Shown here one piece after another: positions 47,307 to 57,769 of a stretch of 64,000 bases of DNA. Numbering within the stretch: the first letter of the stretch is position 1; each line of letters begins with the position of its first letter. The stretch covers positions 1,178,001 to 1,242,000 of the forward strand of contig CP136496.1 in assembly GCA_032768795.1 (NCBI GenBank), in the 5' to 3' direction. This stretch comes from Tremella fuciformis. Its lineage: Eukaryota > Basidiomycota > Tremellomycetes > Tremellales > Tremellaceae. The translations under genes were made by a program, and so were the position numbers. The notes under the pieces are model-generated. The model had not been told where the DNA came from, made no database searches, and saw only the letters and a list, made by a program, of their open reading frames with translations.

Positions 47307-47710
47307 TGTCACGTCGGCCACGCCTCCATGATCACCAAAGCACGCCTACGAGCCTCGTTCCAGCCCAGCACGCCTGTCAAACACGTGAGCCTATCGTCGA
47401 TCCTCGAGTAGCCTCGACGACGCTCGAGTAGCCTCGACGACTTTAGAGCTCGAGCCTCGTCGATGGTGTTTCAAGGAGAAAGCCCAAGGCGGTGCAGAGG
47501 AGGGCACGGGTGATATATATACAAGTCCTCACCCGTAGACCGTCCTTAGCACCGTGGTATTGAGTCCCATGGATAGAAAGTAACGGCGCAGCCGTGTTGT
47601 CGACGCACGAGAGGCTGTAGGACACACCTTCTCGTGGAAGACAGAGACAGATCAACAGACAGCACGTGTGAGAGGGCCTATCAGTCGACGACCGGCCTGG
47701 CCCCGTGACA
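47307..47710 (+). repeat. 3' LTR of the Gypsy element (404 bp)
   Basis: By eye identical to the 5' LTR over its full length, including the 20-bp tandem repeat and the TATA-like stretch. Identity of the two LTRs means recent insertion. It is followed by CCATT, the second copy of the target duplication. Confidence 0.97.
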
Positions 47711-49279
47711 CCATTATCTCTGTCTTTGGTGTCGACTTATGTCAGGGATGAGCATGCGTCTCGTGCAGTGGATCGTTCAGTCCGATCTGTTGGTCGACGA
47801 GGCAGAGCAGGGCACCATCGACCGCAGGGCGATTTTTGAAGAGGCTTTGTCGTCAATCACATGGCCTTCCCACATCGGCCGCCTCGCCAAAAACGTCGTC
47901 GAGACAATCATGGTCGCGCAGAAGAGCATCAATCTGAAAGCGGATGAATGGAATCGAATCCGTGCCGCCCTTCCTACGGCACTTTGGCTGGCCTTGAGAG
48001 ACCCTCTCACTGACAAAATCGCCCCATCAACATCATGCGACAGAGTCGCCATATACAGGACAGTGGTTGATTTCACGGCATCACTCCGAACACTGCTTGG
48101 GCGGAGTATCACGCTCGGTCAAGCTATAGAGGCACAGGATCTGTTGCAGTCTGTCTGCGTGCGACTACTTCAACACGGCATGCGTCTCACCATCAATTTC
48201 CACCTGTCGATACATTACCTTGAATTTATACGCAAATATGGACCTGTCGGCTCTTACGCAACCTGGTCTTTTGAGCGTGCCAACAGGATACTTGCCACTT
48301 CCAAATACTTTAAAGGTGACATTGTCCAGATGACTACAACGGGTGCTCGCAGATGGGTCAAGGAGCAGCTTCTGTGGGGAATCTTGGAAAACCCAGCTCC
48401 AGATTGTTCTGAAGCAGAACTTGCGTATCTGGAAGGAGCAAAGTCTCGCTTGTCGACCCAGAAAGTGCAGGGAACTCTGCTGCTGGACGAACACCGCTCC
48501 CGTGCGGCATCAAGGACCATCAGCATCCCGGCAGTGTCGTCAAGTTCACTCTCGCTTAAGGGGCCAGACCTTGACATCTACATGCCGGTCGTGCGTTACC
48601 TTTGCGAACGCCTCCCGCACATGCAGATACATCCAGAGACGACTCTTTGGGCCGAGGGCATCACCTTGTCTTCGAAAGGGCATCAGCTGCTGACCCGCGT
48701 GAATTTTCAGGGATACAGGCAAGTCAGAGCCTTTTCCGAAATGAGCTGACATTCAGGTTTGTGACCGCTGACTACAAGCGATCGACAAGAGATCGCTGGG
48801 CCACCGCTTATGTTGACTTGGAAAAGACGGACATAGCAGCGTGCCGCGTTGAGCGCATCGTGCGGATACGAGTGGGAGAGGCATTCGGCACCATGCAGGA
48901 CGAGGATACAGTGGTGGCTGCAGTGCGCTTCTTGCAGCCCGCCAGCGACGAGATACTGCCGTGGTCTTTTCGGTCAGACATCTCGGCATAACGGATCCCA
49001 GACTGAGTTCCAGCTCAGAGATGCTTCGGCAGAACCTCGTCCACACCCCTGTCATGGAAATGGAGCCGACCATTATCCCTGTCACCTCACTCATTGCACC
49101 CCTGGCTGTGCGTAAGGTGCTCACTTCTAAAGGGCAAAGGATTGTCACCATCTCCTTCGACAAGGTCTGTTTGACTCTTTGTTGAGCCTTCGTGTCAATC
49201 AGCTTACTGTTAGGACGGTTTAGAGGAGGAGAGTATGATCGACATGGAGGCAGAGTCTGACGGAGATGACGAATCTTGA
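47711..49279 (+). pseudogene. Tnp2-like transposase, 3' part
   Basis: Coding resumes right after the target duplication. The main exon (about 47740-48720) includes FEEALSSITWPSHIGRLAKN, LVDFTASLRTLLG-like helices (VDFTASLRTLLG) and LSIHYLEFIRKYGPVGSYATWSFERANRIL, the late region of Tnp2-family transposases where a Phe/Glu-rich motif precedes the tail. Further short exons follow: FVTADYKRSTRDRWATAYVDL, then HLGITDPRLSSSSEMLRQ and VIPVTSLIAPLAVRK-like (IIPVTSLIAPLAVRK). A final small exon after an intron (about 49167-49214) reads DGLEEESMIDMEAES, with the stop at 49279. No internal decay is obvious, so the only clear lesion is the Gypsy insertion. Confidence 0.8.
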
Positions 49280-49358
49280 TCATGTCGTATGTGCCCAGTT
49301 TGAAGGACCTGGCTGACTTGGTAGATCATGCATGTGAGCAGTCGACAGCGGTGAGAGT

Positions 49359-51543
49359 CTAGAACGATGGCCCATCTTCCACATCTAACGTTACTGACCC
49401 CTCACCATCCTCCTGTTCCTCTCGCAAGATGCCCGAAGAAGTCTCCTCTAGAATTCTAGGCATCTGGGTGGGTGTCTGCTTAACCGGGCTTCTAGACCGC
49501 GATGCACTGCGACTCCGTGACCTACTCCGACCCTCGGATCCCCTAGCCCCATAGTCGAATCCGTCGTCTTCAGCAATGTTTGTCTCCTCGTCGGCAATGG
49601 ACAGCTGCCGAGATGAATCAGGCGGGAGAGTCTTGTGCAATGGCGACGGCGTAATCATCGGAGAGATTGACGAGAGAGATGGACTTCTAGACAAAGCTGA
49701 CGTTTCGGGCGGCAAGCTAAACGCAGACATCCGACCCGAGTGGTACTTGGCAAACCACCCAGTGCGCATGACCTCCGCAATACCGAGGGGCACATCGGTC
49801 GGCACGATCTGCTTTTCCAGGCCGACACAATGTTCTGCGAGATAGGTTGAACTGATCTGCCAGCGTTGGAGATACCGTTCAGGGGTTTTCGTAGGCCAAG
49901 GAGGGTGTTCTACTACTAGCTCGCAAAACTCTTGTGACAATCGGCTACTGGAGGCGTATCGCTTGTTGTGCCCCAACGGAGCGGTCAATATGCTTTTGAT
50001 GGCCTCAGCATTCTCACCATGAGCTTCACATCGATTGACACAAAGCTGACATACTGCGTTTGACATCCACGATTCTCTGAGCCACACTCGCCTGCCTTCG
50101 ATGTCCATTTCAGTCATCTGACTGTGTATCTCTTCAAGTATCTCGTATTGAGGCGCGGAAAATTCCAACACCAGCGGTCGCCGCAATTTCACAGCCGCGG
50201 CAGACTCGCAATCAGACTCAGGCGCCAAGCTCATAAACAGAATAAACTCACAGTCAGACGACGATTCCTCCTTCTTGTCGCGTCTGGCAAAGTTGGCATT
50301 GTCCTCGGCCGCTTTGTGCTACCAGCGCCTGACTCCGACTCGGACACATTGAGAGGCCTAACTTGCCCGGCCTGGCCTTGCTCGCCAAATTCAAGCGATG
50401 CTAGGGTTGCTGGGACGGCGCTCAATTCGAGTGCTCCACTAACGTGTAAAGGGATGCCGCCCATTGACGTGTCCCCAAGATCGCTATCGAGATGGGCAGA
50501 GTCGTTCAAGCCTTCTTGATCTTCTTCGCTGTCTTCTACTATGACCGCACCCCCGGTCTTCTTTCGATATTTTTTCAAACTCTGAAAGTATTTTTTACCG
50601 GCTTCGAGGAATACTGACTTATCGACATCCTTGGCATGTTCAGACTCATGCAGATCGGCGGGAAGAGCAGAACGATGCGTGTCGATATATTCGACGAGAT
50701 AGTTCAGCATGCTCGTGTTGTGAGGGTGGTCGACTGCCTGCGAGTAGTCGAATCGCAAGCAAACGTCGCCTTCGGAACCGTCTTCGGAGTCAAATCTAGG
50801 CCATTCGTCTCCCTCGCGTGGCCAGTCGGGCCAGGGATTTTCGTTTGTATTGTACAAGAAAGCCACTGACTTATGCACAACACCCTCATATGTCAGCATG
50901 CTAACCAGCAGACTAAGCGGACACCAACCTGCACTGCTAAGTACTTCTTATCGCCCAGGATAGCTCTAGCTGCTTTCGAAGACTTAGCCACTTTGGTGTT
51001 ACGAGCGCGCTCTGCTTCTTCTAACTCTGCAACACGCGAGCGCAGTGCAGCATTGTCCGCTTCTAGCGACGCCAAACGACCCTCGATATTGAGCTTGAAC
51101 CGCTCAAATTCGGTGTCGCGTTGGGAGCGGGCGTCTCGAGCAGACGACGTGGCGCGCTGTACGAGTCTCTCGATATCATCGACTCTCAATGTGATCCGAC
51201 TCTCGGAGGCTCTGAGCTCATCCAATACATCAGAGCGGTCATTCGCCATCTGAGCCTGTAAACTCTGGACTCGGACTCTCTCTGCTTATTCAGCTACCAA
51301 ACTGACGACTTTAAGCCAATAGCCAACTCTGTGGGGAAGGAAACAGAGAGCCTGGCGAGTTGCTCAAAGACGATGCAGGAAACGGCGTGGACGAGCCTGA
51401 TCGAGACGGACCGGCAGCAGGCGTTCCTGGAGTTGGGGGGCGGGGACGGAAGACATCAGTCGGGGAGGTCGAGGAGCTGCTTTCACCGCGAGACGCTGAA
51501 GGCCTGAGATTGAGCGGGGGCGGGGCTGGTCTTCGCTCTGTCA
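49359..51543 (-). CDS. Companion gene of the DNA transposon, unknown function
   Basis: The gene converges on the transposase gene and lies inside the terminal repeats. The start at 51543 gives MTERRPAPPPLNLRPSASR, a disordered Ser/Pro segment. An intron (about 51273-51316) joins to VQSLQAQMANDRSDVL and a coiled coil of about 100 residues ending DKKYLAVQ. Another intron leads to GVVHKSVAFLYNTNENPWPD, AGKKYFQSLKKYRKKTGGA, an acidic stretch, and a basic TRRRNRR cluster at about 50270. After the third intron comes PLVLEFSAPQYEILEEIHSQ and a C-X2-C-type CQLCVNRCEAHG, then an Arg/Ser-rich tail ending VTLDVEDGPSF with the stop at 49359. I do not recognise the family. By position it may be the second, DNA-binding or regulatory protein found with many CACTA-like elements, but that is inference. 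Confidence 0.7.
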
Positions 51544-51775
51544 TGGTGAGTCTAGGACGCGAGCGGTTCTTTGCAAGTCGGTGAACATAGATAGAGATTG
51601 AGATCATGCATGCACTGGCATGGGCGGCTATGCATGATAACCGGTCAAAAATACCACGTCACAGTTTTGCGATGCATTTCCTCCAACGCGGGGGTGGGGA
51701 AATTCTTCCTTTTCCTACCCTGTCGCCAGGCATGGGGAAATTATACTCTGTTTTGGGAAATTGCTCGCGACATGC

Positions 51776-51833
51776 GCCATTTCCCGACTTTTACCCTATG
51801 GGGAAACCAACCGCAGGTAACGAGGTGTCCGTG
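51776..51833 (-). repeat. Right terminal inverted repeat of the DNA transposon
   Basis: On the reverse strand it begins CACGGACACCTCGTTACC and continues TGGTTTCCCC and GGGAAATGGC, matching 35935-35983. GGGAAAT/ATTTCCC motifs recur inward to about 51690. Confidence 0.55.
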
Positions 51834-52144
51834 TCATTGATATGTTTGATCCCGGGTTCGGCGAGTCCCGGCCGGTGTTCGGCACATCGGCGGCCTTTCT
51901 CTACGGCTGAGTTCCGACGGATCGCTGCGAGACAGAGACAGAGATAGGCATCTAGGTGGGAAAAAGGTAGACTTTACCACCTACCTTACCTTTCTTCTTG
52001 TTTCGACGCGGCGCTTGCGGAGGCAGCGTGGGGAAGTGCAGTTGCAGCAGTAGTAGTAGTAGTAGCAGGGACGAGTACAGTCAGCAGTAGCAGTAGCAAG
52101 TAAGTCGTCCCATCGCACCCGCACCGGCCGTCGCTAATCGCAGA

Positions 52145-52948
52145 ATGTTCGGTCCCCCAACCCCTTCTTGCTGCTGGAGAAGGAGCTGACGGCCAGGGTG
52201 GGCGGAGCAGGTATCCCGGGCTCCCGGCAGGGGTGCTTCAAGTGCGGCAACCGTGCGTCTCTCTTTCTGCAGTGAAGGGAGGGTGGGCTGACCGCAGTCG
52301 GGCACATTGCAGAAAACTGCCAGGCGCCCGAGCGGCTCTGCTACAACTGCCGCGAGCCGGGGCACGAGTCGACCCACTGCCCGCAGCCACGCACGACAGA
52401 CGGCAAGCAGTGCTACGCGTGCGGCGGCGTAGGGCACGTCAAGGCCGACTGCCCCTCGGTGCGCGGGGCGGCGGGCGGGCCGGGCGCCGCCGGCCAGAAG
52501 TGTTATCAGTGCGGCAGGTTTGGTGTGTCCCGACTTTTCCTCTCACGTCTCTGCACCTCTTCCTTACTCCACGCTCCAGCTGCACTGCCTGTAGGGTGTA
52601 GCTCGCTGCGCTCGCTATGCTCACGCACAGGCCACATCGCCCGCGCGTGCCCGAACGGCGGCGCCGGGGGTCCCGGCGGTTTCCGCGGTGGGTTCCGCGG
52701 AGGTGCCCGATCGCGCCCTCCGCCCGTCACTGCCGACGGCTCCCCCGTCAAGTGCTAGTGAGTCTCTTCAAGGATCTCAAGGAGGCCACGCTGACGCCAC
52801 CAGCCGGTGCAATGGCGAGAACCACCTTGCGCGCGACTGCCTCGCGCCCCGGGACGACAGCGCCAAAAAGTGTTACAAGTGCCAGGAGACCGGCCACATT
52901 GCTCGCGACTGCACAAAGGAGGTCGAAGGTGCCGCCGTTGCCGAGTAA
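52145..52948 (+). CDS. GIS2: CNBP/Gis2-like protein with six CCHC zinc knuckles
   Basis: This is a small single-strand nucleic-acid binding protein linked to translation and stress granules in yeast (Gis2, byr3, CNBP). Six C-X2-C-X4-H-X4-C knuckles are readable: CFKCGNLGHIAENC, CYNCREPGHESTHC, CYACGGVGHVKADC, CYQCGRFGHIARAC, CYRCNGENHLARDC and CYKCQETGHIARDC, ending at 52948. A Gly/Arg-rich RGG-type stretch (about 52660-52720) lies between knuckles 4 and 5. Introns split knuckle 1 (about 52252-52302), knuckle 4 (52520-52631) and knuckle 5 (52757-52801). The start is uncertain: the best reading is MFGIPGSRQG with ATG at 52145 and a first intron (52152-52210) whose donor, GTCCCC, is weak. The transposon ends about 310 bp upstream. 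Confidence 0.88.
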
Positions 52949-53078
52949 AGCTGGGCGCAGGTCCCAGTCCAGTCTTGTCATTCTTGTCAGTCTTGTCAGT
53001 CCATGCATTCTGTCACGAGCACATGCTGCATTAGATACAATTTTGGTAATTCGTCCACAACGACTTGACAGATCACCC

Positions 53079-56000
53079 TCACAAGCCAGGCCTGTACACC
53101 TGCACATCAGCTTCATTCTTCAAGGGGGTTGACCCAGACTCACAACTACCCTCCCGCTCTTCAGGTCGTCGCACCGATAGCTGACCTCTTCTGGCTGTCC
53201 GCGCTCCACCTGCCACACACGCAGCTTGTGCTTGCCCTTGGATTCGTACTCTGACACGACCCCAACGAGGGGCTCCTCCACACTGCCCACCGACTGGTGG
53301 TACGACTGCAGCCCCTTTTTGCCCTTGAATTTGGCATCGTGGAAAGCCGCAATATCTCCCGGTCGGGGCTGATCGTCAGCTCGTTCTCAACACACGGCAA
53401 TTAGCTCACCTCGTCGTACCGCTTCAACACCGACCCCGCCTCTTGCTCATACACCACTTGACCCCAAGACTGCTGCGGTCTGGGCAAACCAGCATTGTCC
53501 ATGGCCGTAAAGACGAAACCGACCGGACTGCCGTCCTGCTCATCAGCCTGTACCCACTCTACCCGTTTGTTGTCATGCTCACCCCATATTGACCCCGCTT
53601 GCCTTGAGAAAAGATGCCGCCGGCGGCCCTGGCGAGTTGCGAGCCGTATGTTTGGGACGCCTGTTGCAGCTCTGCAAAACCTGGACGCGACCCAGACATG
53701 GACATACGACCAGCGGGTTCACCTTGCGGAGGCGGCGGCAACGGCTGGTCGATTCTCGAAGTGGTCCGCGAGGCGGGTGAGTTGAGCTCGCGTGCGCTCG
53801 TACGCGAAGTAGTAGACATAGAACGCCTTGGGGCGGCACCGGCCGGCGACGAAGGCATCGCCGAGGCGCTTGTCATCGAACCCATGCTCGGCCGGCCGGG
53901 AGGTACAGGCGGAGCTTGCTCGTAAGCGCTTGGTTCGCTGGTGATTGGGGCGAAGGGACGGTCCTCGGGAATAACGATAGGCCTGGGCTGCGCGGACTGA
54001 CTCATTCGCTTCTCGACAGACGGGACCGGAGGTCGCTGGCTGCTGGACGACGGACTGCGGGCCAGTGATTGCGGAGGCGGGCTGGTACTCGGCATACGCG
54101 GCGGCGGAGGCGGAGCGGCCTGCTCTTCCTCTACCTCGTCCTCGTCTTCTGTTGGCGGAGGGGGAGCAGCACTTGGAGCAGTAGGCAGGATCCCTCTGCG
54201 GGCAGGAGGTGGAGGCACCGACTCGTCCGCCTCCTCGCCCTGCACCTCTTGAGTGGGAGGTGGTGGGCGATTGGCGGGCACGGGTGGTGGGGGAACCTCC
54301 TCATGCTCTACAGCAGGGGCGGGTTCTTCAAGACCGCGAGGATCTTCGGCGGCGACTGGCGAAGAAGCCGAAGGACTGAACATGTTAAACCCGCCTAGAG
54401 CGCCGCCTGCTCGTAGTCTAGCCAGTGTTGCCCTTCGTCGAGCTGCTTCTTGCTCGGGCGTTTCCTCTCCAACATCACTAGCAGGGACAGCGGCGGGAGG
54501 AGGCGGACTTTCCAAACGGGGCGAAGCAGGGCCTCCCGTCGGCGAAGTTGGATCATTCAGCTCTTCCTGAGGACTTTTCGCCTCCGGCTCGGTCGAAGTC
54601 TTCTTTCGGGCACCCATGATGGGTGGGCCAGCTCCAAATTTGATACCGCCCAGCTTCGCCATCCGTGCGGCCAAACCGGCACGGCGCTGCGCCTCTTCAT
54701 CTTCCTCGGCAGGCGCAGATGACTCCTCCTGGCGAGCGGCGGGGGGCTGAATCGCTACTGGCTGTGGTAGTCGTGCGGGCGAAGAGGGCGAGACTGGCGA
54801 ACGAGGCACCGCGGGACGAGCTGTGGGCACAGTTGGCGATGCTGTATGTCAGCAAGGCCTATCTTACATGAAACCGATACACACCTGCAGATCGCCCAGA
54901 CTCTCCCGTGGGAACGGCAGGTGGTGCTGGTACAGCAGTAACAATCGGTGGCGGTAGTGTCGGCTTGCGAGCCGGGGGCGGGGGAGGCGGAGCCTCATCC
55001 TCTTCGTCTTGCTCTTCAACCTCTTCTGCCTCTTCCTCCTCTGAATCGCCCTCACCTTCCAGCTCCCGCTCCTCCTCTTCCTCATCGCGAGGCGGAATCT
55101 GGGGATTACCGGCGGGTGGCGCGGGCAAAGGACGAGGCCCGCCAGGTCGTGCCGTGGATCTCGTCGGTACCGGAGGAGCATCGTCTTCTTCTGCTTTTGC
55201 TGCATCGTCTGTCTCAGTGGAGGCCGCAGGAACATCGTGCTCATGCTTGAGCTCCAGCTCATCTTTCGGGACGTTGGCAGGACGCGAACGCGGCGGAGGG
55301 GGAGGCGGGGTGTCATCGTCGATACTCGGAGTCTCCCCAGCGGGCGGATGAAGGGACACCATTTCTGGTTCTTCGTCGAGCTCGAGCTCTCCGCGCTCTG
55401 CCTCCTCCATGATCTCGTCCTTCTCACCCCCACCTTCCAACACTCCCTCCTCCAGAACTTCGGGCTCGTCTTCGACAGTATCGTGAATCACACCGGGCCC
55501 TTGACTTGCGGCAACACTGCCAATATCACGATCTGCTAGGCCCCCGTCTGTCGCAGGAGCAGCCAATGTCGGCTCGCTTTCGTCCACCTGATCGAAGTCG
55601 GTGCCATCGACACTTTCCAATGCGATACCAGCGGCTGCAGCACCCTCCGCGCCCCCAACCCCTCCTCCCACTTCCTCTTCTTCTTTCTCCTGAGCGAGCT
55701 GCTCCTCGCTTTTCGGCAACGGAGCCTCCTCGTTCGCCACCATGACTTGGGGAGGTGGCTCGATGCCGTCAGGACCTTCACGCTCCGCGCGCAATTCGGG
55801 CTGTTCGGGTGCTTGCGGTTTCTTTTCTTCTGTCTGTTGCACAGTCGTGGGAGTAGTCGACGCAGCCGGTCCTCTTCGTCGAGGAGGAGCTGTCCGTCGA
55901 GCAATAGCCGGCATCGGGATGGAAGAAGGGGGAGAAGTGCTTTGGGCCTCCCCAGCAGTGGTATGGACAGGCGCGGGTGAGGTCGTTTCGGCAATGGTCG

Positions 56001-57380
56001 GACTAGCAGCTTCCTCTGTCTTCTCCGGGGAAGGGCTGACAGAAGCTGGAGCGGCCGCTTCCACAGTTGGCTTGCGAGCCGGCTTTGGCGGTGCCGCCAT
56101 ACCCATTGGCCCTCTGGCGCCGAGTTTGGCCATTCTCGCCGCAATTGCTGCTCTTCTCGCTTTTTCTTGCTCTTCCTCGGTCTGCTCGTCGGGTTCCTCG
56201 ACGTCCACGGTGCCCGCCAAAGCATCGGCTTTCTCCTCGCCGGGCGACTTGACCTTTCCCCCACCATCACCCTCTGCATCCGCTTCCTCTTCTGGTTCAG
56301 GCTCGGGCGCGGGGGGCCGCGACCACACTTTGCCAGACGGCTTCGGTGGAGGAGGAGCCTCCTGCTTGCCGAATGCACCTGCACCTTGCAAAGCGGCCAT
56401 CCGCTCCCTTAGGGAGATGCCCTTACCGATAGAGGCAGCAGCATCGGACGCCGACATGCCCGTCCCCTCTTGCCGGTCGTCCGAGGGTGCAGGTGCATCC
56501 GTAGTTGCGATCGAAGCAGAGGCAGCGCTGCCTGCTGCAGGAGCAGGAGCAGGCGCAGGGGCTGAGGAGCCGCCGGCTGCTTCGCGCTCTTTCGCCTCCT
56601 GCTCTTGCCTCAACTTCTGACGCTGACTCCACGTCAGTCCTCCCGTAGCAGGCTTGGGCTTGACTGGGGGCGGTGGGGCCGCCTTGGTCTGGGCAGCATT
56701 AAAGAATGCTAGGCGGTCCTTCATTGATTGCCGAGGTGGTGACGCCTCGGATCCACCGACAGGCTGGGTCTCGGCCGCCGGGGGCGCAGCAGCAGGAGCA
56801 GGGGCAGGCGTGGGTGCCTTTGACGGGGGCAGAGAGACAGGTTCCAGCCTGGGCGAAGGCGGTGCGGGGGCGTCCTCGGGCACAGGCTCGTCTTTCGTGT
56901 CGACAGGAGAGGGCTCTTTCGCCGGCGCCGGCGCAGACGAGGATGCTTCCGGAGCTGCTTGAGGTTCATCAACAGTCTCTGTCTCCGCTTCTACCGGCAC
57001 AACGAAGTCCTACGTGATCAGCGTATACCATCTCAAGGGAAGAGCATGGTGGACCTTTGGGAACCCGCCCGACTTTGAGCCGTCCAGCGTCTCGCCAATG
57101 AGCCAGTCTTCGTCGTCGGGATTCGGACCGGTCACTCTTATGCTGGCTCATCAGATGACCGCAAGAGAAGATACGAAGAACAGCTCACGTCTCGTCCTTG
57201 GCAAAGGAGAGGTCGGTCGCATGGGGCGACTTGTATTTGAGCCTGAGGGTCAGTCTTCTGCAAGGTCCATCCACCAGGAGAACGTCTGATCGGGCAGACT
57301 GCACAGTCCACTGGAAGGCGTGCGCCAGCAGGATCTTGGTAGACTACTCACGTCGTCTTGGCCAGGTATGGGTACGACAT
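53079..57380 (-). CDS. BBC1: Bbc1-type SH3 protein of cortical actin patches
   Basis: Bbc1 binds type I myosin and Las17/WASP and restrains actin assembly at endocytic sites. The start at 57380 gives MSYPYLAKTT. After an intron the N-terminal SH3 domain reads KYKSPHATDLSFAKDET, then VTGPNPDDEDWLIGETLDG and KSGGFPK (three exons, about 57270-57060), and FVVPVE follows at about 57005. A very long disordered middle, rich in Pro, Glu and Ala, holds many poly-Pro SH3 ligands (TPPPPPPRSRP, EAPPPPPPARKP) and repeats of AARMAKLGG-type. The C-terminal Bbc1 domain follows in several exons: FTAMDNAGLPRPQQSWGQVVY, PGDIAAFHDAKFKGKKGL, VGVVSEYESKGKHKLRVWQ and YRCDDLKSGRVVV. A last intron (GTGAGT...GTGCAG) to VYRPGL gives the stop at 53079. 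Reading through it instead stops at 53120. The gene converges with GIS2. Confidence 0.9.
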
Positions 57381-57769
57381 GCTGCCCGGACCGGGGTCGC
57401 CGTCGATCAACAACTTGAGCGACGTCTCTGCGCCGCTCGACAACGCCGAAAAGAGCTCAGATTCAGGCCACTCGTGTTTCTCGGCGCGATGGTCTCAATA
57501 TGAGGGTCGTGGTATAAAGCAAGCAGGAAGGTCGACAAGGACAGAGGGGAGAGCTGTGCGTCGGTGGTCGGGCACTGGTCAATAGCAGTGACGTATGGGT
57601 CAATTAGGAACGATTCCTTTCCCACGGCCGTCCAAAATCCATAATTAGAAATGGATGCAAAGTACATTCACAAGATGCCATGCAGAGAAAGATATCACAC
57701 ACACACAGGTAAGAGTGGTGGCAAGCTCCTAGATAGATCGCGACATCTACTACCCTCATCTCGCCAAGA
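57381..57769. other. Spacer between BBC1 and the FAD oxidase gene
   Basis: About 390 bp, presumably the BBC1 promoter. No gene seen. Confidence 0.5.

Larger units (their letters stand above)
38058..47710 (+). mobile_element. Ty3/Gypsy chromovirus with self-priming PBS, itself broken by two TRIMs
   Basis: The element is 9,653 bp, bounded by 404-bp LTRs that look identical and by the target duplication CCATT (38053-38057 and 47711-47715). It carries gag with a zinc knuckle, then protease, reverse transcriptase, RNase H, integrase and a C-terminal chromodomain in that order, so it is a chromovirus. Just inside the 5' LTR, ATACCACGGTGC pairs with the LTR's own GCACCGTGGTAT, as in the self-priming Tf1/sushi group. 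A polypurine tract precedes the 3' LTR. An antisense spliced gene lies between pol and the 3' LTR. Two 530-bp TRIM copies interrupt gag and the protease region, so this copy cannot make intact proteins. It is inserted in the Tnp2-like transposase gene. Confidence 0.96.
35935..51833 (+). mobile_element. Tnp2/CACTA-like DNA transposon carrying a nested Gypsy element
   Basis: The two ends share an imperfect terminal inverted repeat: CAGGAGCACCTCGTAAAG at the left, and CACGGACACCTCGTTACC on the reverse strand at the right. The repeat continues with TGGTTT, CCC and GGGAAATGGC in the same order. Extra GGGAAAT motifs in both orientations lie just inside each end, like subterminal repeats of CACTA-type elements. 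Between them are a Tnp2-like transposase gene (+) and a convergent companion gene (-). Without the 9.65-kb Gypsy insertion the element is about 6.2 kb. A target-site duplication could not be fixed, so the exact ends are tentative. Confidence 0.6.

Noticed and set aside
55742..56620. Plus-strand open frame of 292 codons rich in Gly, Ala and Ser
   Set aside because: It is the shadow of the Pro/Glu/Ala-rich middle of BBC1 on the minus strand.
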